Assembly (NCBI GenBank): GCA_016648135.1 | Contig: JADDOH010014819.1 | Span: forward strand, 25,292-89,291 | Reading direction: 5' to 3' | Source of the DNA: Agrypnia vestita | Taxonomy: Eukaryota; Arthropoda; Insecta; Trichoptera; Phryganeidae | DNA length: 64,000 bases | Shown: positions 23,313 to 33,579 of the stretch, in pieces | Layout of the letters: every line of letters starts with the position of its first letter | Position numbering within the stretch: position 1 is the first letter of the stretch | Notes under the pieces: generated by a model | Seen by the model: the letters and a program-made list of their open reading frames with translations, nothing else | The model's database searches: none | What the model was told of the DNA's origin: nothing | Translations under genes and position numbers: made by a program

Positions 23313-23589
23313 TTCATTTTTATTAATAATATTATTTAATACATGTTAGAGATTATTTTCTGTTTATTTATATTTGATGTAGACAGATGACGTATTCTAA
23401 AAAATTCTAATTTATACATGTATATATATTTTGTGCAATGATTGTTATGAGCATTAGAAAAATACTCTTCATATATGTCAAAGAAATGTTTAAATTTTTA
23501 ATGAAAAGGTTAATGGAGTGATGACGTCACTATGGTAGAATAATCATTGTTTTTTCTCGGGCTCAAAAAAGCAATGACATCAGAAGAGT

Positions 23590-23665
23590 GGCGTTGAACA
23601 GAAAGATGATCCCTAAACCTGTCCAGCAGTGAAGAGATTCAGACTGGTTATGAAGATGATGATGG
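23590..23665 (+). mobile_element. RTE-like LINE 3' end remnant
   Basis: cctgtccagcagtgaaga followed by a gatgatgatgg tail matches the usual last codons and simple tail of insect RTE-like LINEs (the same region as 1490-1550 on the minus strand). Confidence 0.5.
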
Positions 23666-23689
23666 AATATTAATAAGAAAAAAAGGCGT

Positions 23690-23830
23690 GGCCATTAGTA
23701 TAAAGGGAAAAAATATATAATTCTCAAAAGGTCGGTAGTTCAAGTCGGGCGGGTTACAAGACGGTCCTATTTTCATACCACAGCTAGCTTAACTTTGTTT
23801 GAAAATAGAAAAAAACTTTATGTAATAAGT
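23690..23830 (+). mobile_element. tRNA-like SINE family S, degenerate copy
   Basis: B-box-like ggtagttcaagtcgg, then ggtcctattttcat, and later tttgaaaatag, as in the better copies at 39765-39935 and 53960-54150. The A box is not convincing. Confidence 0.5.
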
Positions 23831-23849
23831 ATTCTTCTATACGCATTAG

Positions 23850-24069
23850 CAGGCGCATGCAGTGGGAACATTAAAGCATTTTTTGTAAACGTATATTTTG
23901 TAAAAAAATAGAAATCAAATATTCATGGTACAGATTTTATGATATAACAAAATATGAATACTATGATTACAATTGTGAAAGAAATATTACAAAATATATG
24001 TTGTATTCCAATTTTTTTCCAAATAATTGGTTACAAGGCATGCTGCGATGTTCCCACTGCACGCCCCTA
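23850..24069. mobile_element. hAT-type MITE, 220 bp, with 8 bp target duplication
   Basis: Flanked by exact 8 bp copies of cgcattag (23842-23849 and 24070-24077). Terminal inverted repeats of about 22 bp: caggcgcatgcagtgggaac at left; taggggcgtgcagtgggaac as reverse complement of the right end (three mismatches). CAGGG-like ends with an 8 bp duplication are the hallmark of hAT elements. No coding capacity, so it needs a transposase from elsewhere. Confidence 0.85.
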
Positions 24070-24204
24070 CGCATTAGGTACTATTAAAAATTAAACCCAA
24101 GTAACGTTCATTGAAAGATTTGGAAGTTACTTCGTAGTGCAACAGTTTAGTTTAAAATATGTTTTATTTTAAGTTTGTAATACACACACAATATGAGTTA
24201 TATT

Positions 24205-24258
24205 TATTACTACTACAGTTTCGAAAGTAGCAATCTTTGTCATCATCAGGTATGGTTA
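24205..24258 (-). ncRNA. Hammerhead-like motif (HHR-e)
   Basis: Minus strand: CTGATGA, stem II with AAAG / CTTT, then GAAACTGTAGTAG. Helix III closes as A-C/G-U around loop UGUA, giving a GUA triplet; stem I has three pairs (GUA with UAC). All fixed core bases are present. Confidence 0.55.
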
Positions 24259-24421
24259 ATTACTAAATTAAATACAACATTTATCAGTCTATCGGGCAGT
24301 TCAGGAAGTCGCCGGTGGAGAGAGAGTGTTTTTTGGGCATTAAAGGGAAGAGCTCTAGGATTGGTGAAGTGAATTGAAATGTGATGTTATTCAAAAGTGT
24401 GTTTAAGTTAGTTATTAACTA

Positions 24422-24468
24422 TACCTGATAATGGGAGTGATAACTCCTATTGAAACTACAGCTGTGAT
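24422..24468 (+). ncRNA. Degenerate hammerhead-like motif (HHR-e2)
   Basis: CTGATAA (G8 changed), stem II GGGAG / CTCCT, then GAAACTACAG. Inverted partner of HHR-e. Confidence 0.35.
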
Positions 24469-24525
24469 TAATAACATTTTTTTTGTATTACAAACTTAAA
24501 ATAAATCATATTTTAAATGAAGTAA

Positions 24526-25744
24526 AGTTCACTTGTTACAGACTTATTTTAAATTTTATTTAGATTACCTTCACAATAATGAGGTAATGAGAAATGTTAA
24601 CACATACAATTATAATTCTGTTTTTCCTTAATTCATAATATTTGCATTGACTTATTTACATACTATTTGTATTACAATTAGTATTCTTCAATTTATACCA
24701 GTAATTATACCAGTTATATAAATAATTATACGGTAAATAATTATTATACCGGTGTGTATGCGAAATACTGAATTATTGACGAATACATGAATAGAATAGG
24801 TGTTTACTTTAAGCATGTTTACTATTAGACGTTAAAAGATGATTATATTTAACTACATATTTAAGGTTTAAGAACATTTAAATTTACCAAGAAAAACTCA
24901 TATATGTATGTATGTACGTGTTCTACATGTTGAAGACCGGAAATGTAAATCGAATCCTAGGAAACGGAAATGCCTAGAGAGTTCATCGTGAAGAGTGTCA
25001 GGTGGACAGAACTCCGGGTAAAATTTTGTTAAGGAACGGTTTTTCAATTTATTTTCTAGCAGGAAAACTTTATTCTTATTTCCTTAAATAGTTTTTATCA
25101 TAAAAATAAAGTTATATGTAGACTACCCATTTTTTGCAAACGTATTTGATTCAAATTCTCTCGTATTTTTCCTCTGTAGGAGATTAGGGGTGTGCTAGTT
25201 TTTCTTCAGCGATATTGCATAAAATTTATTTTAAAATAAAAAACATAACAATGCTTAAATCGTTCTATTTTATACACAATAATTTTACAAATATTAATTA
25301 AATAAAACTAAGAAATACATCAATTCTATGCAAGAATAACTTGAAACTTGAAACACCCATTGAAATAATAATGCTAAGAACAAAAATCAATCGGTCAATC
25401 GTGAATTATTTGACTTAGAGGCCTCAAAGGACTCATAAGTCTGGAGCATTTTTCTTTAATTCACATTAATTTGCTACTAACCACTTGTCTGTGGAAAACT
25501 CAAAACTCCTCTTAAATATTCTCACGTCTGTGGATACTTTATTACCCTATCTTTTATCAAATGCCCGGTAGGTACTCTCGCATTTTATTCTGCTGGCCGC
25601 TTATAATGCGCATTATTTATCGCCTGTGCTACTCTTACCTCAGAGGACTAACTTTGCTGTCAAAATAACTCACTAACTGTGTTGCGATGGCGTCGTCTCG
25701 GGATATACAGTTTCAGATTTCTAGACGTTTCACGAATCTAGTCG
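24526..25744. other. No recognisable gene
   Basis: AT-rich, with a more balanced stretch at 25560-25730 next to the PLE complex. No frame with coding character. Confidence 0.4.
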
Positions 25745-25892
25745 GTAGGTATTTTTAGTGTTAAATAACTGTTCAGAGTCCTGGGAAATCTTCAATTGTG
25801 TGTGATTATTTATATTGCCATAGTCTAGTAATAAAGAGTTAAGGTTGTTATTACGGTCGTTAGACATATTTAACCGTAATTTCGGATATTTT

Positions 25893-26538
25893 TTATGCAC
25901 CGTATGTATTACCGAGAAGCGAATCTCGACGTTTCGTTGGATACTTATCCAACGTCATCAGGAGGACGACCTTACCCGTGGAGGTGGAGGTCGGACTGAT
26001 TAAGTGCTGCTTTCTAGGGCGTAAATTGTATGCACTTTGTTGTGGAGTGTTCTCTTCATCTACAATTGAGGTCGCCAGTGTGCAATATGTACTAGTTATG
26101 TCGGCGGATTTTACTGCGACTTCTCTCAAGGATTGAATCAGTGTCGTTAGAACAGGGCGCCAAATACTTGATAGTTTGTAACTGTCATCTCTATTGAAAT
26201 TGGAATGTTTGTATATTTCAATGGACTCCCTCATTAATCTGAGTACTAAGGTACGGTTCTGTTGATAAGATTTTTGCCTTATCAAATCTGATGAAGTGAC
26301 AGAGATTCCCTTTGGATGCATGTTCGCAGATTGCCGAAGTATTGGAGTTGTTGTTTTTAATTGCTCCAATGTGTTCCTTCAGTCGTCTAGCGATATTACG
26401 TTTGGTTTGTCCTATGTAGAAAGCTCCACAATCGCATGGCACTCTGTAAACACCTGGAGACACGAACGGTGTGTTATCTTTTACACTACCTAACATATGT
26501 GAGATCGTACTGTTTTTATATTTAATTTCAGCTGGCAC
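25893..26538 (-). pseudogene. PLE-1 GIY-YIG endonuclease and C-terminal tail, frameshifted
   Basis: Reading the minus strand from 26538: GVYRVPCDCGAFYIGQTKR gives the GIY (here GVY) and YIG motifs, followed by the conserved arginine region RRLKEH and ICEHA, then HFIRFDKAKIL. The frame then shifts at about 26265-26290 and continues as LMRESIEIYKHSNFNRDD, SSIWRPVLTTLIQ and AYNLRPRKQHL to a stop at 25893. In PLEs this domain sits after the reverse transcriptase, which is missing here (5' truncation at about 26575). A second copy of the C-terminal tail is at 47079-47385. Confidence 0.8.
25905..25975 (-). ncRNA. Hammerhead-like motif of PLE-1 (HHR-f), complete core
   Basis: Minus strand: CTC-CTGATGA, a perfect 8 bp stem II (CGTTGGAT / ATCCAACG, loop AAGT) that supplies the G of GAAA, then GAAACGTC-GAG. 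Stem I begins with three pairs (CUC / GAG). Helix III is the palindrome ACGU and the triplet is GUC. It overlaps the end of the PLE reading frame. The best-matching core in the window. Confidence 0.7.
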
Positions 26539-26604
26539 CCGGCTGATTTTGTCAGTAAGAGCTCTGATGTAAGTATATATGTAATATAATAAGTAATATA
26601 TGTA

Positions 26605-26880
26605 TCCAACGAAACGACGAGATTCGCTTCTCGGTAATACATACGGTGCGTATAAGATATACGAAATTACATTTAATGTCTATTTATATATTATTTTTTA
26701 TATATAAATATTATCTATTTATATATATAAATTATATATATCACCCAACAACAAAATCCTATCTCTATCTATATATAATCATAAAAATTCTTTAAATAAA
26801 AAAAAATTATATATATAAATACTATAAACATAAACGAAAAAACATGTCTAACGACCGTAATAACAACCGTAACTCTTTAA
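26605..26880 (+). mobile_element. Inverted PLE-1 3' end with partial hammerhead
   Basis: tccaacgaaacgacgagatt matches the distal half of HHR-f but the triplet is GAC, so it cannot cleave, and the CTGATGA half is absent. It continues with ggtaatacatacggtgcgta, an AT-rich expansion, and the terminal block tgtctaacgaccgtaataac. Confidence 0.6.
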
Positions 26881-26975
26881 TAAGGTATTTTTAGTATTAA
26901 ATAACTGTTCAGAGTCCTGGGAAATCCTCAATTGTGTGTGATTCTTTATACTACCATAGTCTAGTAATAATATAT

Positions 26976-28474
26976 AAATTATCTTAATTTATTCACATCA
27001 ATAAATATCTGAAATCGCTATGAAAGTAAATACATAAATCGAAACTCAGCCGCCTCGAAAGTGTTCCGGCTACTTTGTATTAACTATTATCCCTGAGTCA
27101 GCTTCTGTTAAAGGGTTCTACCCTAACCCTTTCCCCGCCGGCCAGGAGATATTCCACACGAAAGAAAGGAGAATTACGGGGATAGCTTTATCTGTGATAG
27201 TGCTTGAGACGATTTAATTCCAAGTGGTTCTCTTTCGGTTCCTTTATTAATTTATTTAAGGTTCTATTTACCCACGTAGAATTTTCTGGAAAATAAAATT
27301 GATAGCGTCGCACAAAAGTGAGAGACTTACGAAGGCTGTATAATTTAAAAGATGGCCTGAAGTTTCATTTCATTGATCGACTTAATTTATATGAATTTAA
27401 AATTAATAATTAAATCTTCATTAATGCAATTACGTCTTCGATTGTAATAGTTTAGTTACTACGAGCAATGATTAATTATTGTAGTATTTTTATAGTATTA
27501 ATACTTTCAAAAAAGCATGAATTGCGTCATTGATTGATAGAAAAAAGTCAAAAGGCAAAAATCATATGAGTTTAAGCGATGCTAACTACTTATATTTAAC
27601 CTTCAGGTGTAAATAACAAAAACATTAGAAAATTTCATGATGAGAAAGTCATGAAATTTACGCCACAAATTTATTTTTAAAATCAGCCACGATGGTAAAA
27701 CTCAACTTGAATCAAAAACTCTTGTAGAGTTCTATAATTTAAACGAAAGATGAATGAGTTAATATGGAGCGAAACCAAACACAAACTAGGTGGCAAAACT
27801 GAAATGGTATCTGATGAGATGAGAAGCTTACAGATGGGATAGAAATGTTACTGAGTGAAGACCTTGAACCAGACTGCAAAATGTGTAGAAGCCAAAGTTC
27901 TGCTGGAGCAATGTCATATAGTCAGACGCATGATACCAACAATAAAGAAGCTAAGAGGTAAGGAAAAACCATGTCTTAAACATGACGGAAATATACTCGT
28001 ACTGAGAATAACGATGATGAAGATGATGTTCCAATTTATTTTATTCTTGAAAGATGGGATCCCTTTGATCCATTGAAATCAAATGCCATACTGAGCAAGC
28101 TCGTGCAACCTTTATCCACATTAAAATGATGTTGCATAGTCTTGATTGAATTACGAATGTGAATGGTCAAATGCAACGTGATCTAGATATGATTTTACAT
28201 GGACGCTTGGTAAAAAATCGATAAGGTGACACGAAGCATTCGAGATATGGATATACAGAAGAATACTCAAAATACCTAGATGGACAGAGTAACGAATAAA
28301 TAGACGTGATTTTTGAATTAATAAAGAAGAAAAAGGTATATAATTACAACAATAAATATCCAAAAACTTTAATGATAACTTCATGAATGAGAAACCATAA
28401 ATAGTGGTTTGGCCTGTCTACTGTAGAGTTATTCTGGACCGCAGTAAGTAAAATGATGATATCGTGTATGACAG
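26976..28474. other. No recognised gene
   Basis: 27040-27200 is balanced in composition and has no repeat partner in the window. At 27770-28140 several frames look faintly coding (DLEPDCKMCRSQ, ERWDPFDPLKSNAIL) but stops interrupt them and I do not recognise a family. Confidence 0.3.
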
Positions 28475-29050
28475 CTGACGCCCATTGAATATTTGATATC
28501 CAATATGATAGCCAACGTCCATTGAATAGATGATATCCAGCATGACAGCTAATTTTCATTGAATAGATAATTCACAACAAGAAGAAGAAAATGATAACAG
28601 GATGACGATGGACTATTTTCTGTGTTAAAGGACAACTCAATATTACTCATATGGCGGTCAAATCCAATACGACAGCCAACGCCCAATGAATAGATAATAT
28701 CCAATATGACAGCCAAAGCCCATTGAATATATGATATCCAATATGACAGCCAACGCCCATTGAATATATGGCATCCAATACGACAGCCAATGCTCATTGA
28801 ATAGATGATATCCAATATGACAGCTAACGCCCATTGATAGACGATATCCAATATGACAGCCAAAGCCCATTGAATATATGATATCCAATATGATAGCCAA
28901 CGCCCGTTGAATAGATGGCATCCAATATGACAGCAAGTGCTCATTGAATAGATGATATCCAACGCCCATTGAATAGATAAGTCACAAGAAGAAGAAGAAA
29001 ATGATAACAGGATGGGTTGATTTTCTGTGTTAAGAGGCAAACCTAGATTA
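28475..29050. repeat. 37 bp tandem satellite with composite structure
   Basis: About 10-12 units based on atccaatatgacagccaacg followed by cccattgaatagatgat (37 bp), with variants (cgacagc, ctcattg, ggcatcc). A short block of units at 28475-28560 and the main block at 28650-28980 are each followed by the same 80 bp segment (gaagaagaaaatgataac, then gattttctgtgttaa), so a larger unit has been duplicated. Three overlapping minus-strand frames of 71-163 codons are open only because the unit lacks stops in those phases. Confidence 0.9.
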
Positions 29051-30006
29051 CTCGCGGGCTTCTACCCTCCTCTTTCTTCTCTTTTTCTCACGAATGATCT
29101 TTACCTCTGTTAACGATCGCGTCTTTATACAAAAAAATGCATTTACTATGTAGATTAAACATAAAAAGTAAATTAATATTTGACAAAATATTGGGGTGGG
29201 TCCTAAGGGTGAAACAAAAGTAATAATAAAAATAAAATATGAACGCAATACAATTGTGCTTTCCTCAGAGTTAAGTTATATATATACATCTAAAACCAAT
29301 AGCTGAATACTGTACACAAGAGTCGTGGTATAGAATTAATTTTCTCGCTAGAGTCCTAGGATAATTTAGATGCTGAGCGAATATAACATGCTATTGTTCT
29401 GAGTAATTCTGGAGAATTGTTTGCCTAGATGAGCTGATATATAGTACTCCGTTTTTTAAGGAACGCAAAAAGTGTGATCGAGTTTATATCTTAGGTATAA
29501 TAATATATTGAATATTAATTCTGATTTATGTATAATTATATGAAATTACTTAGACGAAGGATGGGTATCGAGAGTAGGGCGTGTGAACGAAAATACTGTA
29601 TTTTGATGCCAAACAAAATGTTTATGAGGGAATAAGAAACAATAGTACCACTTTCCAATATACGAAATTTAGATAACCCAATTAAAGAGCCAGAGAGGAA
29701 TTTTGAAAATTAACATGATTATAGTAAAATGTTTCGTAAACAAAAAAAAAGAATGAGTTTTAAATCAATTTGAAGTTTCAATTTCAATTATGAAGTTGAC
29801 ACTCTTTGTCAGATAATCCTATTCAAACACGTCACCCTGTATTATTTTTATAAGCCTAGTGATGTTTTTGTCTTTAATCCGGATTATCCTCATGAACTCG
29901 CACACGAGTTCATGAGGATAATCCGGAAAATGTAAGGTTGAAAAATATTTTATTTTACTATTTTTTAATCATAAAAGCATCTTAACATTTTTCTTTGTTT
30001 AAGATC
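29051..30006. other. No recognisable gene
   Basis: AT-rich apart from the palindrome at 29878-29927. Confidence 0.4.
29878..29927. repeat. Perfect 23 bp inverted repeat, 4 nt loop
   Basis: Arms tccggattatcctcatgaac... and its exact complement around the loop caca. It can form a long cruciform or RNA hairpin. No partner copy in the window. Confidence 0.9.
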
Positions 30007-30172
30007 TTTTTTTTAATAGATATGCAAACACGGAATAAACTTACTATTCTTAAACTAAGTCAAAAGCCTGTGTTATGAAAATAGGACTTACTTGTTGGTG
30101 TCCTGAATGGTGCTCGAACCACCGACCACCAGATCACTAGGCGAGCGTCATGATCACTACACCAACAGTTTG
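30007..30172 (-). mobile_element. tRNA-like SINE family S, variant copy
   Basis: Minus strand: A-box-like tggtgtagtgatcatgacg, B-box-like ggttcgagcacc, the body taagtcctattttcataaca, and a tail rich in A. Closest to the copy at 34327-34500. Confidence 0.65.
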
Positions 30173-30349
30173 TCATATATTTTAGCTTCATATATATACT
30201 TTTTGGTCCTACTGTTATTGACTTCCACAGTTATTATATCATTGGACTAAAGCTAAGAGGTCTTTGCTTTATAGATTACCTTTGTTCATATACATATATG
30301 TATTGCAATGAAATTGCAAAAATATTACGCACATAATCCCTTGTAATAT

Positions 30350-30917
30350 GTTAGTAATGACAGTAACACGAAGCCTCTAGGACATTTCACTACGTTTTGG
30401 AATACATAACTACACTCTGGAATCAGTTACAACATTAGACGAACGTCTAGAAAAATCAGAAAGCGATTAGAACAAACTACAAACGTCCGGAATATTCCGA
30501 ATGTCAACATGTTTGCTATAAAAGCGAAGCCAAACCAAAGTTTCGTGGCCATAGTTTAGTTGAGTCTTGTTTTGACAGATCGTTCAGTGTGAAGTGAGTC
30601 GCGGACAGATTTGTCTAGTCGTAAATTGCGAAGCGACAGATATCGAGCGAAATAATCGGGCGAGTACTTACCTAAGTGCGATAAATACAACATGCGGGAA
30701 TCGAATGTTCTAAAGTGATAAATAAGGTATTACCCAGTCATTATAAAGAATTCATACAAGAGTAATAAATTTCGAAATAGTGTGATTTAAGGAAAAACAT
30801 TAAGTTTAATTCGTCTTAAGCGATTTTATACATAGAATAATTAATTAATCATCATTTAATTAATCAATAATTATTTTCCAATGTATTTTTTTCTTCCCGC
30901 AACTACGACCCGTGACA
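30350..30917 (+). repeat. LTR-like repeat family L, copy C
   Basis: The most complete uninterrupted copy. It contains a TATA box (30517-30524), a downstream ttcagtgtg initiator-like site near 30582, and the conserved segment gcgaaataatcgggcgagta / cttacctaag, and it ends with cgcaactacgacccgtgaca. Copies at 43826-44534 and 59773-60444 are inverted. The pattern suggests solo LTRs of an unidentified retrotransposon. Confidence 0.5.
30517..30524 (+). promoter_or_regulatory. TATA box of LTR-like copy C
   Basis: tataaaag, about 60-65 bp before the initiator-like tcagtgtg; ttataaat/ataaata occurs at the matching place in the inverted 60 kb copy. Confidence 0.4.
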
Positions 30918-31074
30918 GCATACTAACTTTTTTTATAAATATCTTAAGAAAAGTGTCAATAACTCGAAAAATAAAAATAATTATATTTTATATATGGCAA
31001 TATATATTCGCCACTTCTACTCCCGCGGTGATAGGACGCTCTCTTGATGTCGCTGGATTTGCCCCTCAGTAAAA

Positions 31075-31150
31075 TATACGATTCGTATAAAATGTCCGAT
31101 TTATTTAACACAAAAATATGTCTGACGACCGTAATAATAACCTACTCACT
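31075..31150 (+). mobile_element. PLE-1 terminal fragment
   Basis: attcgtataaaatgtccga followed by atatgtctgacgaccgtaat matches the last ~80 bp of PLE-1 (25840-25915 minus and 47340-47385 plus). Confidence 0.6.
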
Positions 31151-31204
31151 TTAATATTCAATCAAACTTTCTAAAAACAATTTACATAAAATAATACATG
31201 TTTC

Positions 31205-31410
31205 TGTACAGAAAGTCCGGACCCTACAGGCCCGTATTTTACGAAACATCGGGGCATAACGCTTCAGCAAGGCACTTCCACATGTCTCTTTCCTTGCCTG
31301 TTTCGGAATCTGTTGCCCATATACCAAGTCTGTTTAAACACAGTTTCTTTATCTTTTCTTCTCAGAATCGTCTGGGGTCTTTGCCTGAAGCTACAAGGGA
31401 TCGCTGAAAA
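31205..31410 (-). pseudogene. LINE C-terminal fragment
   Basis: Minus strand encodes WATDSETGKERDMWKCLAEA and LCP, a common tail of insect non-LTR elements, with stops and frame breaks around it. Confidence 0.5.
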
Positions 31411-31499
31411 ATCTAAATCTGGCAGCATTTTTGATAAAATATTTGCTGGAAAAATATCGTAACTAATAAATAAGTACAGATGAAATCATAGCCCATAAT

Positions 31500-31620
31500 A
31501 TCTATAGATATATATATATATTGTATGATATATATATATTGATATTTTATATATAGATTATAAGATAATAATAGATATATAAATATATAATATTATATTA
31601 TATATATAATATATTAAATA
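31500..31620. repeat. (TA)-rich low-complexity tract
   Basis: Almost pure A and T with short palindromes. Confidence 0.85.
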
Positions 31621-31624
31621 TTCC

Positions 31625-32035
31625 TGTTATGAGTTGCTAAAATTTTCAAGCAACTCTAACCTAAAATCAATAGTTATGGAGATATGCAATATCAAAGATT
31701 GCATTTTTTTAAGATTGCAAATTTACAAGTTGAATAAAATGTAAAAGACCTTGCAAAAATTGAAAAAAGTTTATTTTTACAAGGTTTTTAATCATTTTAT
31801 TTAAGTTATGATGAAGAAAATGCATTTTTCATAATCGATATAAGTTACTGTAATTATATTTCAACTTTTAGTAAAAAATAAATCAGAAATATTGAAAAAA
31901 AATGCAATATTTGATATCGCATGTCTCCGTAACTATTGATGTAAGGTCATAGTTTTTTGTACATTTTAGACTCATAAAAAAGGCAGTAATCTACCGGCAA
32001 AGTTTCTGCTGCTAGCTCTGGTACACTCTGTATAT
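31625..32035. mobile_element. Foldback MITE family P, copy 3 (diverged)
   Basis: Shares aatcaatagttatggagata, the inverted aactattgatgtaaggtcat, and ataagttactgtaat with the copies at 9932-10450 and 38673-39204. The ends are degraded; this looks the oldest of the three. Confidence 0.6.
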
Positions 32036-32289
32036 ATTGACTCCTCAATTACCAGAGCATTGAGCAAAACGCAATAATGAATGAAAAAGGAGATAAATTA
32101 GTTTTTTTTTTTAAGATTCTTTGCAGATCAATATTGTTAACCTATTTTATGTTGCAATATCTAAAATTGCGATCAATTTAAAGATTGTAAGCCCAGGTTT
32201 ACCCCAAAGTACAAAAAAATCATTGAAAATGTTCAGAAAATTGTTATTATAAATCATTTTTATGTTCAGCATCATGCTAACTAGCCACT
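32036..32289. other. Unassigned spacer
   Basis: AT-rich spacer without recognised features. Confidence 0.3.
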
Positions 32290-32605
32290 AACTGCCAACT
32301 AACATAGCTAACTAACTGCCGTTCTTGTTGTCTTTAACCTCGCCTCAAATAATTTGTTTTCCATCCTCTCCTCGCTCATACGTTTCATATATCTCTCTCT
32401 ATCTTCCATTTCAGATCATCTCAGTGGTCCTTTCTTTATTCTGTCAACTACGTTACAGCCATTATTATATTCAACGTGCATTGTTTGATTGATTGATATT
32501 GATGGATATCGTACATAGGCTTTCACACAGGCCAAGAAGCGAAGGCATTCAGTTTTTAATTTTTATTCATTTTTTGGTCAATTCCAGGCTTCACTTTCAT
32601 GCATT
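32290..32605 (-). pseudogene. Non-LTR element fragment (same family as 55000-55720)
   Basis: Minus strand frames give TLMHESEAWN, then MKRMSEERMENKLFEARLK. These match the GSEAW and RMSEERM...K segments of the copies at 55000-55720 and 58800-59475. Many stops; no reverse transcriptase. Confidence 0.5.
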
Positions 32606-33579
32606 AAGGGTGTTTTGATTCGTGAAAGAGATTCCTTTTGGTAATCAATATTACCAATAATTTTATCCACCTACAACAAAATTTCAGTTGACTCAAGAAA
32701 ATTAACAAAGTAAAAAAACTAATTTTATTAAAAAAAACTTAAGTGTTTGCTATTAATTATTTCCTTGCCTAGGAGTATTTTTTGTACACATGTCACTAGT
32801 GGTATAAAAATAATTGAAAAAAAAAATGGAGCACTTTCATCATCTTACGAATAAAAAAATATAATAATAAATCATTATTTTAATGCCTGATTATTATATA
32901 TTATATACAATATAAAATTAACTCGCGGTGTTTCTATCGATATTTTTTTCAAACGTTTTCACTTTAGTTTTAACGACTCGGAGGCTTTTAACAAAATCTA
33001 ACATAGAATTTTCCCCTTTCGATTTTTGTTTTGTTCATTCTTTAGGTCACAGGCATTCGGTAACTTAATTTTTAGATAAATTAAATAAGAGAAAAAAGCA
33101 TATTAAAAATCATTATTTTAAATTTGAAAATGAATTACAAGGAAAATATTATATGATACTTTGGTTCGACAATATATTTTATCGTACGGAGGTGAATCGA
33201 TCAGCTTTTTCTTATTTACGTCAAAGTGAAGAGATAATATTATCTAAATATTTCATCTTAATACACGTTTCATTTGGCCTTTGTCTAGATAAATTATCTC
33301 CACGGGACATATGTTCGTAAATCTATTATATCTCTTTCCGCGTTCAACGCAAACTTCCGGCATTCTGTATATATATATAAATAGAATATATCTTCTCAAA
33401 GTAAACGATAAAATAAATATTACGAGACATGCTAAGATCAAAAACCTGCTCAACGATTATGTCAGATATGTGAGGGTATATAGAGGGAATTAAACTAATA
33501 AAATAAATATGTTGTTTTATAATTCTATGATATATAGTATCAAATTTATCACGTTTCTGTGACGTTTGCATTTCATCAT
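32606..33579. other. AT-rich, nothing recognised
   Basis: Short overlapping frames near 33250-33570 are open on both strands in AT-rich DNA and look like chance. Confidence 0.4.

Larger units (their letters stand above)
24146..24525. mobile_element. Pair of inverted PLE-type ends
   Basis: Left arm (from aaaatatgttttattttaag) and right arm (ending acttaaaataaatcatattt) are inverted copies. Each arm contains a hammerhead-like core pointing outward: an intact one on the minus strand (24205-24258) and a degenerate one on the plus strand (24422-24468). Between them is about 160 bp of unassigned sequence. Confidence 0.55.
25745..26975 (-). mobile_element. Penelope-like element PLE-1, rearranged, between ~90 bp direct repeats
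   Basis: Direct repeats 25745-25835 and 26885-26975 (each containing taaataactgttcagagtcc and catagtctagtaataa) are about 94% identical and flank the element. Inside, the minus strand carries the PLE C-terminal gene and its 3' end (HHR-f, then the terminal block at 25838-25885). The right part (26605-26880) is a second 3' end in the opposite orientation, with AT-rich filler. The inverted terminal blocks share gttattacggtcgttagac. This head-to-head arrangement is known for PLE insertions. Confidence 0.7.

Noticed and set aside
28549..29040. 163-codon minus-strand frame and its overlapping partners
   Set aside because: They are translations of the 37 bp satellite in different phases, not genes.
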